Assembly (NCBI GenBank): GCA_947623455.1
Contig: OX392534.1
Location: 12,038,001-12,102,000, forward strand
From: Mimachlamys varia
Taxonomy: Eukaryota; Mollusca; Bivalvia; Pectinida; Pectinidae
Direction: 5' to 3'
Length of the DNA: 64,000 bases
Each line of letters begins with the position of its first letter. Within the stretch, counting starts at the first letter, position 1. Below the pieces are notes generated by a model. That model saw only the letters and a list, made by a program, of their open reading frames with translations. It did no database searches and was not told where the DNA came from. Below, in pieces: positions 25,386-37,610 of this stretch. The position numbers and the translations under genes were made by a program.

Positions 25386-26268
25386 CAGTATGTATTGCGA
25401 CAAAATGTGAAATATATTTAAAATCAAAATCAAACCTGGGATCACTGTATCAACTGTGTGATTAAAACAAACTTGGCAATAGGCAGATATTTCGGAGCCG
25501 GATATGGATACAAAAAGTGCTATTTTGTAAATATTCTTGAAATATATTAGTTAAGAAACGGTGCAAAAATAACAAGGGTCGAGCGTGCAATATCATTTTT
25601 TTATTTTCCAGTTACATATAGTGTGTGTATGACTATTTACAATATTTACAAAAGAGATATAAAACATGTTCTACCACTGTAAGTATTTGTCTCCTTGCTG
25701 TGTATACATTATTATGTAGTTTTAAATTAACAAGAGCAACAGGTGAAAATACGAGTTGTGATAAAAACTAATAACATACGTATGTAACATTTATAAAGCA
25801 AACGACAAAAAAAAACAAACAATTGATAACAATAAACGTGAGAGAGAAACTGGAGACATGGTATTGTAACAAAAATGGACAAATCTACGAAAGAACTATT
25901 GAGCGTTTCTATTTAACTCACAAGAATTCTTATAAACAGACACCATTTATATAGCATAGTATGTCTTGCTCCACTATGGTCTAAGCTTGCATGTAAAAAT
26001 GTACAGTATGCAAGTGATTTCTTCACGTACAATGGGCAATAAAAATACTGGCACTCGTGACGTATACAACTGTTATGTCTGCCATCATAACTGATAGTTT
26101 TAGTAATTTGTACGAGATATGGGTCATCACATCACTAAAGGGCTTATTGAGCTAACGTGGTCACATACCACGTGAATGAGACCTTCGTTGGAATGTAGAC
26201 GTCATTACTTTAATGTTTAATCATTTTCGCTTTGTCTAAGTCCGTTGCAAACCTCCAAATGCCCAACC
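25386..26268 (-). other. Probable 3' UTR and downstream region of the second receptor gene
   Basis: No gene. On the minus strand a canonical AATAAA lies at 25600-25605, about 665 nt after the TAG/TGA-terminated receptor exon, and could end its transcript. No closer AATAAA was found by eye. Confidence 0.4.
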
Positions 26269-28788
26269 TCATGATTTGAGCTGGTCCATTACAAAGTCAT
26301 TGGTAGGATTACTTTTGTTGGAATCAGATCGTGTTGCATTCACCTTTCGGAAAGATCCCCTGAACGAACTAGTACGACGGTGGAAAGCTCCTTTACAGCT
26401 ACTGACGGCCGCCGAGAACAACTTAGAACAGTGTGTGCGGAAGTTGACGTTTAGAAAACTGTAGATTACGGGATTGATTACATTGTTGATGTAGTAAGAG
26501 CGAGCAAAGAGTTTAAGAATAAGCTGTTTCTCGTCCGAAAGCTTCATCACAGAGCCTTTCTGACGAGAAACCAAAACCTGTACCACCATTGTGGGGAGAT
26601 AACTCAAAACAAACGCCACGGTAACTGCTATAAATATCTTTGTCGTTCTTGAAACCTTTACTTGCTTAAGAGCTTCGGATATGCTCTCTAATCTTGATTT
26701 CCGTGATGTATTCGACAATGATCTTTTGAACGATCTTTTATTATTTGTAAAAACACTTGAATCGTCGTCGCTAACACTCGAGTTGTATCGGGTCCTCTTA
26801 ACAATATAGTGTCCTCCTTCCGTGTGCTCGTCACTAGGCCTTTGTGATCGTGTTGGCTTATCGCCTATAATGAGATCTTTCCTTCGTCTGATCTCATACC
26901 AAATACGGAAATAAAGCCCGGCAAGCAGTATAAACGACACTATAAATGTAAATGGGATGAAGTATTTGTAGAAAATATCACGAAACAGACTGTCCTTGTA
27001 TTGCTCTGATACGGTACAATCGTGTCCGAGCAGGCCAGTCACGTGTGTAGGAGCCCTGGTGATACCAAATAAAACCAGTGCTGGCACCGACAAAATGCTG
27101 GCTAGAATTCCCGCCACAGCGCACAGGATCTTCGTCTTTTGCGCCGTCACAATCCGTAGAGGCCTGCAGATCTTAACGTAGCGGTCAAACGCAATTTCGA
27201 TCAAGATGATGACTGAGCCAAACGTTGTGACGTTTTGTGAGTAGCGGAAGAGCTTGCAGGCTACGGAATTGTAAAATGTATAGTGAAACCTAATGTCATA
27301 GATGTCTATGGGCATGCATATCAGACTGGACAAAAGGTCAAACACTGCCATGGCAATGATAAAATGGTTCGACGATCGACTTTTATATCTAAAGCAGAAA
27401 ACATAAATGACAAGAATATTCCCAATGACACCCGCAATCATGAGAAAAGCGACGAAGATGATGACGGGAAGGAATAGCAAAGCTTTTTCATCGTTCAGTT
27501 CCTCCAAAAGTCCAGGTGGAAATGTGGTTGTTGTCATGTTTCCGATGGGAATCCGTTGTCCTGATGTCGACATCCACATGCTACTTCCGGTAAAGGACGA
27601 GCCATTTATCTTGGCTCCATTATCTGATGAGGTAATTTGTGGTATATCCGTGGTGACTGTAATAAAGGGAAAATAAATTTCGCATCAACATCTAAACAAT
27701 GTGAACTGTGCAAATTAGTAAAACTGGTAGCTTTTAGGTGTCTGAGATATCAACCATTTTCATTCATTTCAAATGATATCGTAATTTATATGCAGCAAAT
27801 TCTAATTAAGCAATCAATGATTTATTATCGTAGCGTAAAATCAGTGTGTTAATATTTGACGAGTATCTAAGCATTAATATAGATTTGATCTTATATGAGA
27901 TCCTCTATATTACAATTCAAACTCGTCCGCACGGACTGATTGTTATTTAGTAGACAATACAAGTACATTTGGAAATATTTTGTTTCCATCAACTTTAGAA
28001 ATAATATATAAATTCTGTCATAGATGTTTAAGAGGATATATATATTCAACTGGTCGAGTGGAATTTGAATTACGTGTACAATGTAGAGCCTGGTCTCTGC
28101 TCAAGTATATGACCTATATATCCTACACCAGAAGGTAAACTATCTATAACCACGTTACTATGTCTACATACTGAGCGACAGTCTCTTCATCTAAGCTCAA
28201 CAGAAGATATAAGAAGCATATAACGAACACATCAACTATATAGATATAGGATCAATAAATATCATATTTTACAATGGAAGCACTACATCAGGTCTTTTTG
28301 TTCGGTTTGGTTTGAGAATGCAGAAAAAACACTACCGAAGGTCACCAGCAGAACAACCCTATCGGTCAAATTATACTGGTGATGAGCGACCCTGCCGGTC
28401 CACTCCCATAATGCTAATGCTAAGTGTCCAGCAGGGAGAAGTACCAACCACCATTTCAGATGCCGGTATGTCTCGGTCAAGGGACAGAACCTGAAGCCTT
28501 TCTCATTTGGCGAATTCGCAACTTTAGGCCAAAAGTATGACGGTTTCAAAGGAGACATCAAATTGGAAGAGTTTTTTTACCATTTAGTCGCCTATTACGG
28601 TTAACACTGGGGCAGTAGGTACAATTCGCGTGCAATGCCTGAAGGGCAAATATAGTTTAGCCACTTAGAAACTACTAAAGCCTGTAAATGCTATTGTTAG
28701 TTATTCTCTACTCAGTATAAACATATAAAAGTTTACCTCCCCAGGCTCTGGTAGAGTATAAAGATGAATCTGTTGTAATATTCTCCAT
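26269..28788 (-). CDS. Class A (rhodopsin-like) GPCR, paralogue of the first, 479 aa (two coding exons seen)
   Basis: I propose coding exons 28737-28788 and 26269-27656. The first exon starts ATG GAG AAT and ends with donor GTAAAC. The second follows a TTTATTACAG acceptor. The spliced frame is open and adds 43 residues before the Met at 27579, including NIT and NGS sequons. Residue landmarks: N97 in TM1, Asp124 in TM2, Cys151 and Cys231, DRY at 175-177, an extended Ser/Arg-rich third cytoplasmic loop, SYLP at 369-372 instead of CWxP, NPVIY at 412-416, and a basic tail. Many runs match the receptor at 8.2-9.9 kb, such as LNDEKA before TM1 and GNILVIY, so the two are paralogues. A still earlier start exon at 34.7 kb is possible. 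The ligand is unknown; it is probably a peptide-type orphan. Confidence 0.92.
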
Positions 28789-28814
28789 TCTGTACTTATA
28801 GGAAGGGCTTGTAA
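28789..28814 (-). other. 5' part of the receptor's second exon (acceptor side)
   Basis: The ATG at 28788 is preceded by 26 nt and then a strong acceptor on the minus strand (CCTTCTTTTATATTACAG). The start exon is therefore itself spliced to something further upstream. This stretch is UTR, or coding if the 34.7-kb exon supplies the start. Confidence 0.6.
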
Positions 28815-28934
28815 CTGTAATATAAAAGAAGGTTGATGTAAATGACAATTCATGATCTATTTATGTGTCTTAATGCTATACAAGATGTTGATTATGTACA
28901 TAATTATTATGTAAGTCTTACATAAGGTACACTG

Positions 28935-29090
28935 TACATGTAATTGGACCATAATCCGAACTCAAAATCGATTTAACTAGGGACAAAATATAAACAAATG
29001 AAATATTTACATTGAGACCCTTGAATAAGACCAGGTGTTTCGTAAGAGAAAGCGTCTTCTGTCACATCCAAGGAAAGATCAAGTCCCCAA
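28935..29090 (+). repeat. Dispersed repeat family A, partial copy
   Basis: It contains ACCATAATCCGAACTCAAAA, TCGATTTAACTAGG, AATAAGACCAGGTGTTTCG and AAGCGTCTTCTGTCACATCC in family order. It lies in the presumed long 5' intron of the second receptor gene. Confidence 0.75.
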
Positions 29091-31440
29091 AACTTAATTT
29101 TAATGTTGATTTCATTACTTGCTTTTTGGTTTTTGTAACATGATAAAAAGTTATATAATCTACGATTTTATTGAAATTGGATGGGAGATACCATTCGCAT
29201 GAACATTTCAACAAAATCTGTATAAGTTAATTAGTGTTTCTGTAAATAATATGATAAATGAATACTGTTTATGACTTTGCCTGTTGATATGAACATTACA
29301 ATTTAAAACGAAATTTACATTGAACTTGATAATCAAGGACCATATATTTATTACACGATCCATTCTATTATTGAACAAAGTACATCTGGAATGCTTCACT
29401 AATGATTCACTGTTTTGATCGCGGAATGAAATACTTCCGTAACCGAAGTCTTGTTTATGTTCGGGTGAAGATGACATATGTTAATGCATCGATATTTTGA
29501 ATAAAAACAATTAGAAATATAAGGCAAACAACTTACAAAAAAACTAATAGGAAAAATAGTGATATTAAGTTACGGGAACAGTCTGTGTTTTTGTCTTTCT
29601 AATGACAGTGTGTTGTATTGTTTGTATCGAGCGTGGTCACATAGGTCAGATACAATGTGTTGTTGACAGTATGTCAATGAACATATACAATGTACTGTAA
29701 AATCGTGGGACTAAAATTTCACGGTGTTCTAAAAAACATAATTTCGTTGAGATGATGGATTTGTGGATAAATACCTTATTTTAAATATGTGTTAACAGTA
29801 TCCAATACTTCCAACTCTTTATAATTTGTGGTCATTTGAATTCGTGGAAAAAGTGTACTTGCCAAATATATTAAAAGAATCCCCCGCGAAAATTAATGAT
29901 TTTATATTAGTCATGCAGTTTGTAAATTAGTTTTTGTTTTTTCTACATAAAGATGTTATTATCAATTAAGAGAAAAGGATTTTTCACAACCCGCACAAAA
30001 GTGATTTGTAATGCAAATGTTATTCCTTTAGTATCAACTTATAATCCACTTCGTCTTAATGCTTATTCTTTAGGAAACAAATGTTAATGATACAGAAAAC
30101 GAGCCTTCGAATGAGAAATGTTTTGGATATACGTTCAATGGTAAATAGTTAAAGACAACAAATAATCTCAAATGGATATTATGTTGTCCTGAGTGTTAAA
30201 CTTATCACATTGATCCATGTGTATCAAGTTTCAATTTATTCAGAAGTGGAACTTGCACATTGATAACTCGGTGGTCTACTTTTATTTTTTAAATGGTTAC
30301 TATTTCGTTGAACAGTACTTGAAATACAAGGCTATTCCTATATATCAAATGTTCTTATGTTGTAAAAAGAGCAAACTAAAGAGTCGGCGCTGAACAAACC
30401 TAAAAATCCTGCCTGAATAGTTCACAATATATCTTTTTTCCTACGCAACAGTTGCGAACAGGTGATGTCACAATATTGATGTTGTCATCAACTTATGTGC
30501 ACTCTTTTAATCAAACAATTTGTAGTTTAGATGCCGCTGTTTCAAATCCTACACAAGTAGGTTTTTATTTATTCTTTTTGATAAATGTTATTATATAGAA
30601 TCACAAATATGTATCAAGACCGACCGTTATTCTTAGATATATGTATATAAAATCGATGTGTATATATATATATAATCGATGCAAATACAAAGTGATTCTG
30701 GTGTTAATCAGAAAGACTCTTTTCAGAGACACTTTACAACAGTTGATTCATCATAGCAAATTGTAACCGTTTCTGATTTTGGTATATCATTTTTCTTACA
30801 ATGTAACACTTACAAGGGTCTTCACTCTTTGTTAATTATTTTAGTCTACTAATTTTCACGAGGGAATGTGCATGTGTTGACAGCTTCTGTGAAAATATGT
30901 CAAAAACTATTGTGTGGTTCTGTATCTACTTAATTTTTACTTTATGTCATATTGCATAAATGTTTTATTTCAACCTACCATAGTTATTGAATTTTCTCGT
31001 ACAAAAAGATGCTACAAATTGCTTTTATATTATAAACAATATGAGAAGGTCGACTAAATAACCTACACGTATATAAAAAATCACACTATACAGCTACAAA
31101 CGAAGTCAGTCCGGTTAGTACAACGTTCATACGGATTAATGTTTCGGATGAATTTATGATTAAACAGGGTTAAGTGACTGTAATATTATTAATTTAGCAC
31201 AGGAGTAAATAAAACAGCATCACGATGAAAAGGTGTATTTGATAGTAGATGCGCTTATCACATAAATCAGCATCACAATGAAAAGAACAAGTATGTATCA
31301 TACTAATCCATGTAAGCAAATAAATATATCAATTTGAGTAAAAATGAAACGACGTTAAAAACTCAACATACACTCAAAAATATATATGTAATCTTTTCAA
31401 TGGTGAATATCATAGCTATGCAAACTCGAATACTTCTTAA
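29091..31440. other. No supported gene; likely intron or upstream region of the second receptor
   Basis: AT-rich sequence with no recognisable exon. A short (TA)n run occurs near 30660-30675. Confidence 0.4.
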
Positions 31441-31510
31441 TATGTAAGATAGCATGTAACATATAAAATCGGTTATATGTAAGATAGCATGTAACATATA
31501 AAATCGGTTA
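31441..31510. repeat. 35-bp tandem duplication
   Basis: A unit starting TATGTAAGATAGCATGTAAC occurs twice in direct succession with no change. Confidence 0.95.
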
Positions 31511-32122
31511 TATCCTATAAAACGACACTTGATAGTGAGCTTATTATGTGGAGATTATCATATAAAACAGCACTAAATACTTACCTTGATGGGTGAAATA
31601 TACCATATAAAATAATATTAACATTAAGCAAATGAGACAATGAGAATATCATAAAACAAAACAGAAAACAAAACATGATATATACATATGTACAATGGCA
31701 TATATCATCTAGTTAATAAAAACGGCACCAAGGAGATTTTTATATTGAATATAATGTAACATTAGTAAATACGTACCGTTAGAGATGTTTATTATACCAG
31801 GGACAAGGGTAGATGTACATGTGTCCAGCTGTAGGGACACCCAGAGCCTGTCTGCAGTTCGATAATGACCCGGTACAGATGTTGGACTGTTGATAACTTC
31901 CTTTATAAGTTTAGGGTCGTACGTATATCGCGAGTTTTAATAAGATGTTTACCCCCCGAGAACAAGTACTTAACTTACTTCCGGCAAATAATTTTGTGTA
32001 TATACCACATTACTGCAATTACTCACAATAAATATGAAATTCTCAAAATTTTAAGTTAAGGAGTTTAGTGCATCTATATTTAGCGCATGTGCTGAGATTT
32101 TCTTTTGTTCTGCTATGTTGTA

Positions 32123-32315
32123 AAGATGACGTAACACACACATATGCTGCGCCTTATAAATTTAGTAATAGATACAGAATGCCGAAAAAATCAATTAAAC
32201 TGCACCATTCAGCTGATTCGTCCTCCTAGGACTCTTCAGTGATGCTAGGGGCCAAAAGGTAGGAATCCAAAATGTCTAACCTAATGTACAAGCAGAAGGG
32301 TCAGGTGCGTAAAAC
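32123..32315 (+). repeat. Dispersed repeat family B, copy 1 (interrupted)
   Basis: It shares TTTAGTAATAGATACA, ATGCCGAAAAAAT, CGTCCTCCTAGGACTCTTC and GGGTCAGGTGCGTAAAACC with the copy at 55786-56050. At 32316 the match ends abruptly where a hAT-like MITE end begins, so the MITE inserted into or next to this copy. Confidence 0.75.
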
Positions 32316-32545
32316 CACAGGCACTTGTAGCCAGGAGAATAACCATATATATATATATATATAATATATCGAAGATAGCAAAATTAAAAAAAAAAATAAA
32401 ATAAAAAATATAAACTAAATTTTTTTCAAATTTTCCTTTTTTATGTTATTAATCATCTAAAACCATAATGAAAACAACTGCCAAATTTCAGCTTGATACG
32501 TCAAGCGGTTAAATTTCACACAAAAATCGACTATCAGATACTGAA
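32316..32545 (+). mobile_element. hAT-like MITE, half copy
   Basis: It begins CACAGGCACTTGTAGCCAGG and continues through an AT-rich part to ACTGCCAAATTTCAGCTTGA and ACGTCAAGCGGTTAAATTTC, matching the left half of the 421-bp MITE at 6529-6949. The right terminus is missing. A (TA)n run lies at about 32346-32363. Confidence 0.75.
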
Positions 32546-32699
32546 AAAGAGAGAAGGTATGCAACTCAGTGGCAGAAAATATCTCGACCATATTACAAAA
32601 CAGTCATAAAAACTTACTTTCCGTTCAAGTGCCTGTGTTTAATATATTTGGCATCTGCATTCAAATTGGCAATGCTCTTAAAGAATACGTGACACCTTA

Positions 32700-33850
32700 C
32701 AGAAGTTACATCACTTGCTAACTTGCTTTGATCGACGTGGGAAACTTATTATCGCGGGTAACTTTAATGCAAGGATTCTTGACAATCCATTATTCTATAT
32801 TGCAAAACAAAAGGTAAATGCTGTAAAAACCCTCGTAAATTATCGTGAAGTCATCATTCTACCGAATAGGACCGGTAAAGATTATACATTCCGGTCATGC
32901 CAGTCCACATGACTAATATTCATAGACCAATCGTCAGTTGCGAATATCACATACGGTCATATATAAGACGACCGTGAAATTGAACTAGCATCCGACCATC
33001 TACCGATTATCTGCTCATTGGACCTCGATGTTCCGTGTTGTAGGGTGCAGGAAAAGGGACATAGAAATCATTCCCCGTGGAATAAAGTAGGTGTAGAACA
33101 ACTGATAGCGTATCAGTTAGCCTTGTCAGGAAAACTCACCAACATGACAAAAATCCACAGCTCGGGGTAGATGCATTATATGAACAACTATCGTTGTGTA
33201 TGTCTTCAGTGTCCGAGGAAACTATAAAAAACGACAGTTAAAGAATTATCTCAAACCATACTTGGCATCTGAAATGGAAATGCTCAGAATGAAGCTCTGT
33301 ACAAAAGAACATTGTGGATAAATGAACACAGACCGCGAGGGATGCAACACAAAACATACAAAGATTATAAGGAGGCGAATAATGTATTCAGAAATATGCA
33401 TGAGGAAGCCTATAAGACATGTATGGATAATGTCAACAATAAATTAGACAACACTGCAGAATTACACAAAAGAGTTTTATGAAAGACGATCCGAAAACGG
33501 AAAAACAAAGCGCCGGATATATGTACAGAGTTAACCCTCGGGAATGAAGTTAAAAGAGACCATGTGAGTATTGTTGAAATGTTCGCAGACTTGTTTGAAG
33601 AACTCTATGCAGACAGCTCAAAAGAGGAGAATGACAGTGATCTACCATTCTCTAATGTCGACCAACTTGACTTTTACGTTCAATGAAATTAATGAGTGTA
33701 TACGACAGCCAAAACTGAACAAATCACCGGGTGTAGACAATATCACTTATAAGATATGGCGGGAAACTATTAAACTAACTAACTGAACTGTTCAACTGTA
33801 TTCGAGTATTTGTGAAAATACCAAAAACATGGAAAGATGATGGTGATGAT
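32700..33850 (+). pseudogene. Degenerate non-LTR retrotransposon (endonuclease and start of reverse transcriptase)
   Basis: Broken reading frames show GNFNAR (about 32756-32775), a variant of the APE-endonuclease GDFNAR motif. SDHLPI (about 32994) is the endonuclease's terminal catalytic region. Further on come KSPGVDN (about 33723) and a P.TWKDDG-like motif (about 33822), typical of the first part of the LINE reverse transcriptase. Many stops and frameshifts separate them, and the RT palm is missing, so the copy is dead. It is followed at once by a GAT microsatellite. The clade cannot be assigned by eye. It lies in the presumed 5' intron of the second receptor, in antisense. Confidence 0.8.
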
Positions 33851-33880
33851 GATGATGCTGATGATGATGATGATGATGAT
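33837..33880. repeat. (GAT)n microsatellite
   Basis: A run of GAT units with one GCT interruption directly abuts the truncated LINE remnant. Confidence 0.95.
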
Positions 33881-34235
33881 ATCAAATATGAACGAAAAAC
33901 ACACACACGTGATTGCTTCTATATCATTTAGTAATTAACAAAAAAAAAACATTGTATTACCGGTATACTTACTGTACATGTTACTTTCCTTGCACCCTAA
34001 TTTGACGCAATGTATGGCAACATACATGTAAGGCAATACATTTTATCGTGTAACAAACTACTGTGCGTCTTGGAATGATACCTAGCAGTTACAAAAACAC
34101 AAGTAGCAATCGGTGGATTGTATTTCCCAACCAACTAAAGAAGGCGCAATTCTGCATCCCACATCAGAGCAGTGGGTAATAGCATATGTATTTTTCTTGA
34201 TCCCCAATTTGCAACCTAGATCTCGAATGCGGATT

Positions 34236-34375
34236 TCAAAGGACAAAAAGGTGGGAATCCAAAATGTCTAAACTAATGTAGAAGTAGAACGGTCAGGTGC
34301 GTACAGCCCCTTTAATTTATGAATTTAGAAGTAAATTAAACTAGTTCTGTATAATTTCAAATCGTGTGCTACGAA
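34236..34375 (+). repeat. Dispersed repeat family B, 3' part
   Basis: It shares GGAATCCAAAATGTCTAAAC, GGTCAGGTGCGTA, TTTAATTTATGAATTTAGAA and TATAATTTCAAATCGTGT with the copy at 55786-56050. Confidence 0.75.
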
Positions 34376-34700
34376 AATGTGTATACTGTGCAACTACTCA
34401 AATGAGATTAACTGTGGCTATGGAGACTTCGGGAACTAGAAAATGCACCAGCAGAGTTTGCCACCTATGTAATATAAGACAGCTTATCATTTTGTTTGTT
34501 TTGTTTCTGTTAAAGGTTTTGTTATTGTTTTGTTGTTGATGTCGTGGATGATCTGTTGCTATGGTATCATCTATATGATACACCTATATAAACTATTTTT
34601 AGATAATAATCCTGCGGCGCAGTACTCCGTCTCGGGTCGGACGCCGGTAATACCTCGCCATCAGGTCGGAAGTGATTACTGATAAACACTCAATACTCAC

Positions 34701-34840
34701 GAGTCATTCTGATCGATGACAATATATCCGGTCATATTCAAACCGGAACGATGACCTCCCCAAATCTACGTCCGGTGCTTCCGGTTGTCCGCAGTTTGGC
34801 ACGTGGCGCTTTCTCTCTAGAGGTACTTAATCAAAAGACG
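34701..34840 (-). promoter_or_regulatory. Candidate promoter and first exon of the second receptor gene
   Basis: A GC- and CpG-richer island (about 34610-34840) ends, on the minus strand, in ATG ACT C followed by donor GTGAGT at 34695-34700. Splicing this to the acceptor at 28815 gives an open frame that runs straight into the ATG at 28788, adding 11 residues. The first receptor likewise starts with Met-Thr just before a donor. ETS-like CCGGAAG motifs occur upstream. This exon use is an inference; the intron would be about 5.9 kb. Confidence 0.35.
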
Positions 34841-35047
34841 GTTTCAATTCACCTCTAATATACATATATGTAATAGTTTGATATATAGTTAAGGATCTAC
34901 GACATCACATGTTAGTCAATCGGAAAAAGAATTTGGAATATCCCCCGTTACATACAGTATCTCTGGAAGTTTCAGATTACGAGATGGAGAAGAATATTCA
35001 TTGTACCAATAAACGAGTACACTCTAAATCGACAAACAAACGTTTAA

Positions 35048-35398
35048 CCTCGATATCCAGGGGTAACGCTTCCCCACCCTCTCTACAACCCTGGAATATG
35101 TCATGTAAAATTGAAGGCTCTGTGTGCGCCACCTTATTGATGAGGCAATAGGACTTGTGTGATCTTTTGATGTACATGAAACGAATCTCGAGGTCACATA
35201 ACGGTAAAATGTGATAGACATTGAAGTTGGTTGTCGCTCCATTGTAATTTTCAAAAGACAGATACATGTATTAGCTCAGTTTATGTTTTGTTTCCCCGAC
35301 ACCAATCAAACTGCCATCTAAGAGCCTTCAGTTTTTTCCATGACATATGTCAGGGTCGTAGAGAGCGAATATGTAAGTCTGACACCTGGATATCGAGG
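35048..35398. mobile_element. TIR element (CCTCGATATCCAGG ends), about 350 bp
   Basis: The left arm CCTCGATATCCAGGGGTAAC, with CCCTCTCTACAACCCTGG, ATATGTCATG and TGAAGGCTCT, pairs with the right arm in inverse order and strand (AGAGCCTTCA, CATGACATATGTCAGGGTCG, CACCTGGATATCGAGG). The arms are about 80 bp and diverged. A fragment with the same end occurs near 42090. Confidence 0.75.
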
Positions 35399-36265
35399 AT
35401 GGCTTCTTAGATGTTACTGATTAATAAGGTACATTGTATGTTAACACACACACATATATATATGTAATGAATAAAATTAGGAATAAGATTCATCAGCGGA
35501 AAATGGGGAAAACTTGAAAATGAAAAATATTAAAGAATTCATATGGATTATGAAGGAAGGGGAATCAATGAACAGAGACGAGGGGGACACCAGTTAAGTC
35601 ATCTTTATTATCATATTTTAACATCCATTAAGGGGCAGAATAAGTAAACATCTTACCCGTCCCTCTGTCTACCTGTAGTACTAAGTACATTTGGACGAAA
35701 TGTCACGCTACGTTTTTGACAGCTGACTTCTCTATCTCGCCCTAATTTGGGTAGTGAGCTGATTTCAGCGGTCAGAACACTGACAATCGGCTATTGCTTG
35801 ACAAAGGAAATTAGACGTTTTCGAAAGCTCGCAAATTAAGGTTTCAATTCCTGTTTGTGCAAAAAACTTAGTATAATTAATGTATAAAGATAAAGGAAAG
35901 AGGACGTAACACACGCATATAAACACGACGACCGACATCCAAACGGTTTCACCTTCTTTGGGGCTCTTCATGAAAGTTTTATTTCATAACGGAGCAACGG
36001 ATTTTTATATATATTGTAGATGAAAAATCTTCATATACCAAATCAATACTTGCTATGGTGGACTACGTGCAAATTTGTTTTGTTAAACGATTTAACTTGC
36101 AGGCAAAGTTAATGAAAAAAACTGGGACAGGAAATATTTAATGCAATGCAAGATCTATTTCCGTACTTCCATGCATTGAACCTGTAAGTATATTACTAAA
36201 AATATATTACATTAAAACATTACGTTAAAGATGCATTATCCTGGTACAGTTACATTGATTTAAAC
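35399..36265. other. No supported gene
   Basis: AT-rich sequence with no exon or repeat recognised other than a short (TA)n tract near 35455. Confidence 0.45.
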
Positions 36266-37610
36266 ATATTTTATTGTAATTTATATACAATGGGAGTTGG
36301 GCACAAGTTTAACAACTTATGTTAAGCCCTTTCCCTACAAATTAATACAATATTTAAAGATGGCAAATGGTATAATACAGTATATATTTACAATGACTTA
36401 ACATACACACAGACAGACAGACAGACAGACAGACAGAGGGGGGGGGGAGAGAGGAAAGAGGGAGAAAAAAGGACAGGAAAAGGAGAGAGAGAGGGGGATA
36501 AATCATAATACTATTGACACTCAAGTCAGTACAGAGCTATAGTTAAATAACAAAAATGACACTCAGAACCAATTTGGCTTAATATAAACGCCAGTAAATC
36601 CCGGACCATGTGCTCCCTCTTTCTCCATGCAAACGGAACTAGTGTTAGCCTATTCACTGTTCTATACTTGCTGCTGTTCTAATGTTCATCACATCCCGTG
36701 CGTTGTAGCTTTCTCCTGGACATTCACTTCCTTCTGGTATTTCCGTCTCCACTAGTCCGCTTGCACAGAGAAAGACAGAGCACATGGCCTAATTATGGGT
36801 ATGTCTTATTATAATTATATATATTAATAAATAGATATTATATCATATATCACAAGTATTCATCAAATTGTAGAGAGACAGATTTAAAGGTGAAGACGAG
36901 AGAGGTTAAGTTGGTGAATATGAACGAGTGTTTATAAATGTACTCAAAATCGTTTAGTATCTAATATAAATTGCTGCGTATGTTTAGCTATAAGGGCGTT
37001 TTCTTCATAGGACAATTCATAATTACCGTATAGTAGTAGCTGCAAGTCAAGTGGAATGAAATCATTCAACTCGCGGTATAGTTTAATTCTCTGGTCCGCA
37101 TAGTTATTACAAATAAAGAAGAAGTGATAATTGTCTTCAATAGAGTGACCACATTGACAATGCTGAAAATTTATTAAATTGGCATGAAATAAATGAGTAT
37201 TAAGAGTACTAGAGTTATTCCTCAATCTGGTGTGTAAAATATTACTTTTACGATCACCAATAACATAATATATAGGGACTTGTACTGTATTCAGCCTACG
37301 AAGAGTATCTTTAAAAGCAGTGTATGAAACTCTATGTCTTATATTAAGGTCTAACTGGTTCCAGAGTCGTATTGTGGAGGGAAAGAAGGATAAATTTGTT
37401 GATTGAAGTCGAAGATCGGGAAGACAGTAATTTTCAGCATTTCGGAGGTTATAGTGTGTGCTTTCTGAGACCATAGGAGGGAGTAAAGAGGTAAGATAGT
37501 TAGGTGTAAGATTATTATGTATTTTGTAAAACAATTGTAGTTTCCGCCTGGTTCTTCGTTGAGATAAGGTTTCTATACCAGTTACATTTTTTCACGTTAG
37601 TTTGAATAGG
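36266..37610 (-). pseudogene. 3' part of a LINE (end of reverse transcriptase ORF plus 3' UTR)
   Basis: On the minus strand a frame open from about 37585 to 36944 encodes a product of about 210 residues with TGIETLSQRR, RKLQLFYKI, L.P.YL..LLPP, SFFPSTIRLWN.L and, near its end, HTRLR followed by CQCGHSIEDNYHF. This is the conserved C-terminal end of CR1/jockey-type LINE polymerases, with a Cys/His knuckle-like motif. The sequence upstream is stopped or absent, so the element is 5' truncated. A 3' UTR with CCCAACTCCCATTGTA and an AATAAA near 36270 follows, interrupted by a simple repeat (36409-36510). The frame is intact over its length, suggesting a fairly young insertion. Confidence 0.85.
36409..36510. 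repeat. (ACAG)n and G/A-rich simple repeat
   Basis: ACAG units at about 36409-36437 pass into a G run and then purine-rich AGAG/GGGA sequence on the plus strand. It lies inside the LINE 3' UTR. Confidence 0.95.

Noticed and set aside
24009..25465. Several overlapping frames of 70-110 codons
   Set aside because: They lie in the inverted arms and nested foldback of a transposon; the repeat structure explains the openness.
26276..27676. Plus-strand frames opposite the second receptor
   Set aside because: Shadows of the receptor coding sequence, without domains.
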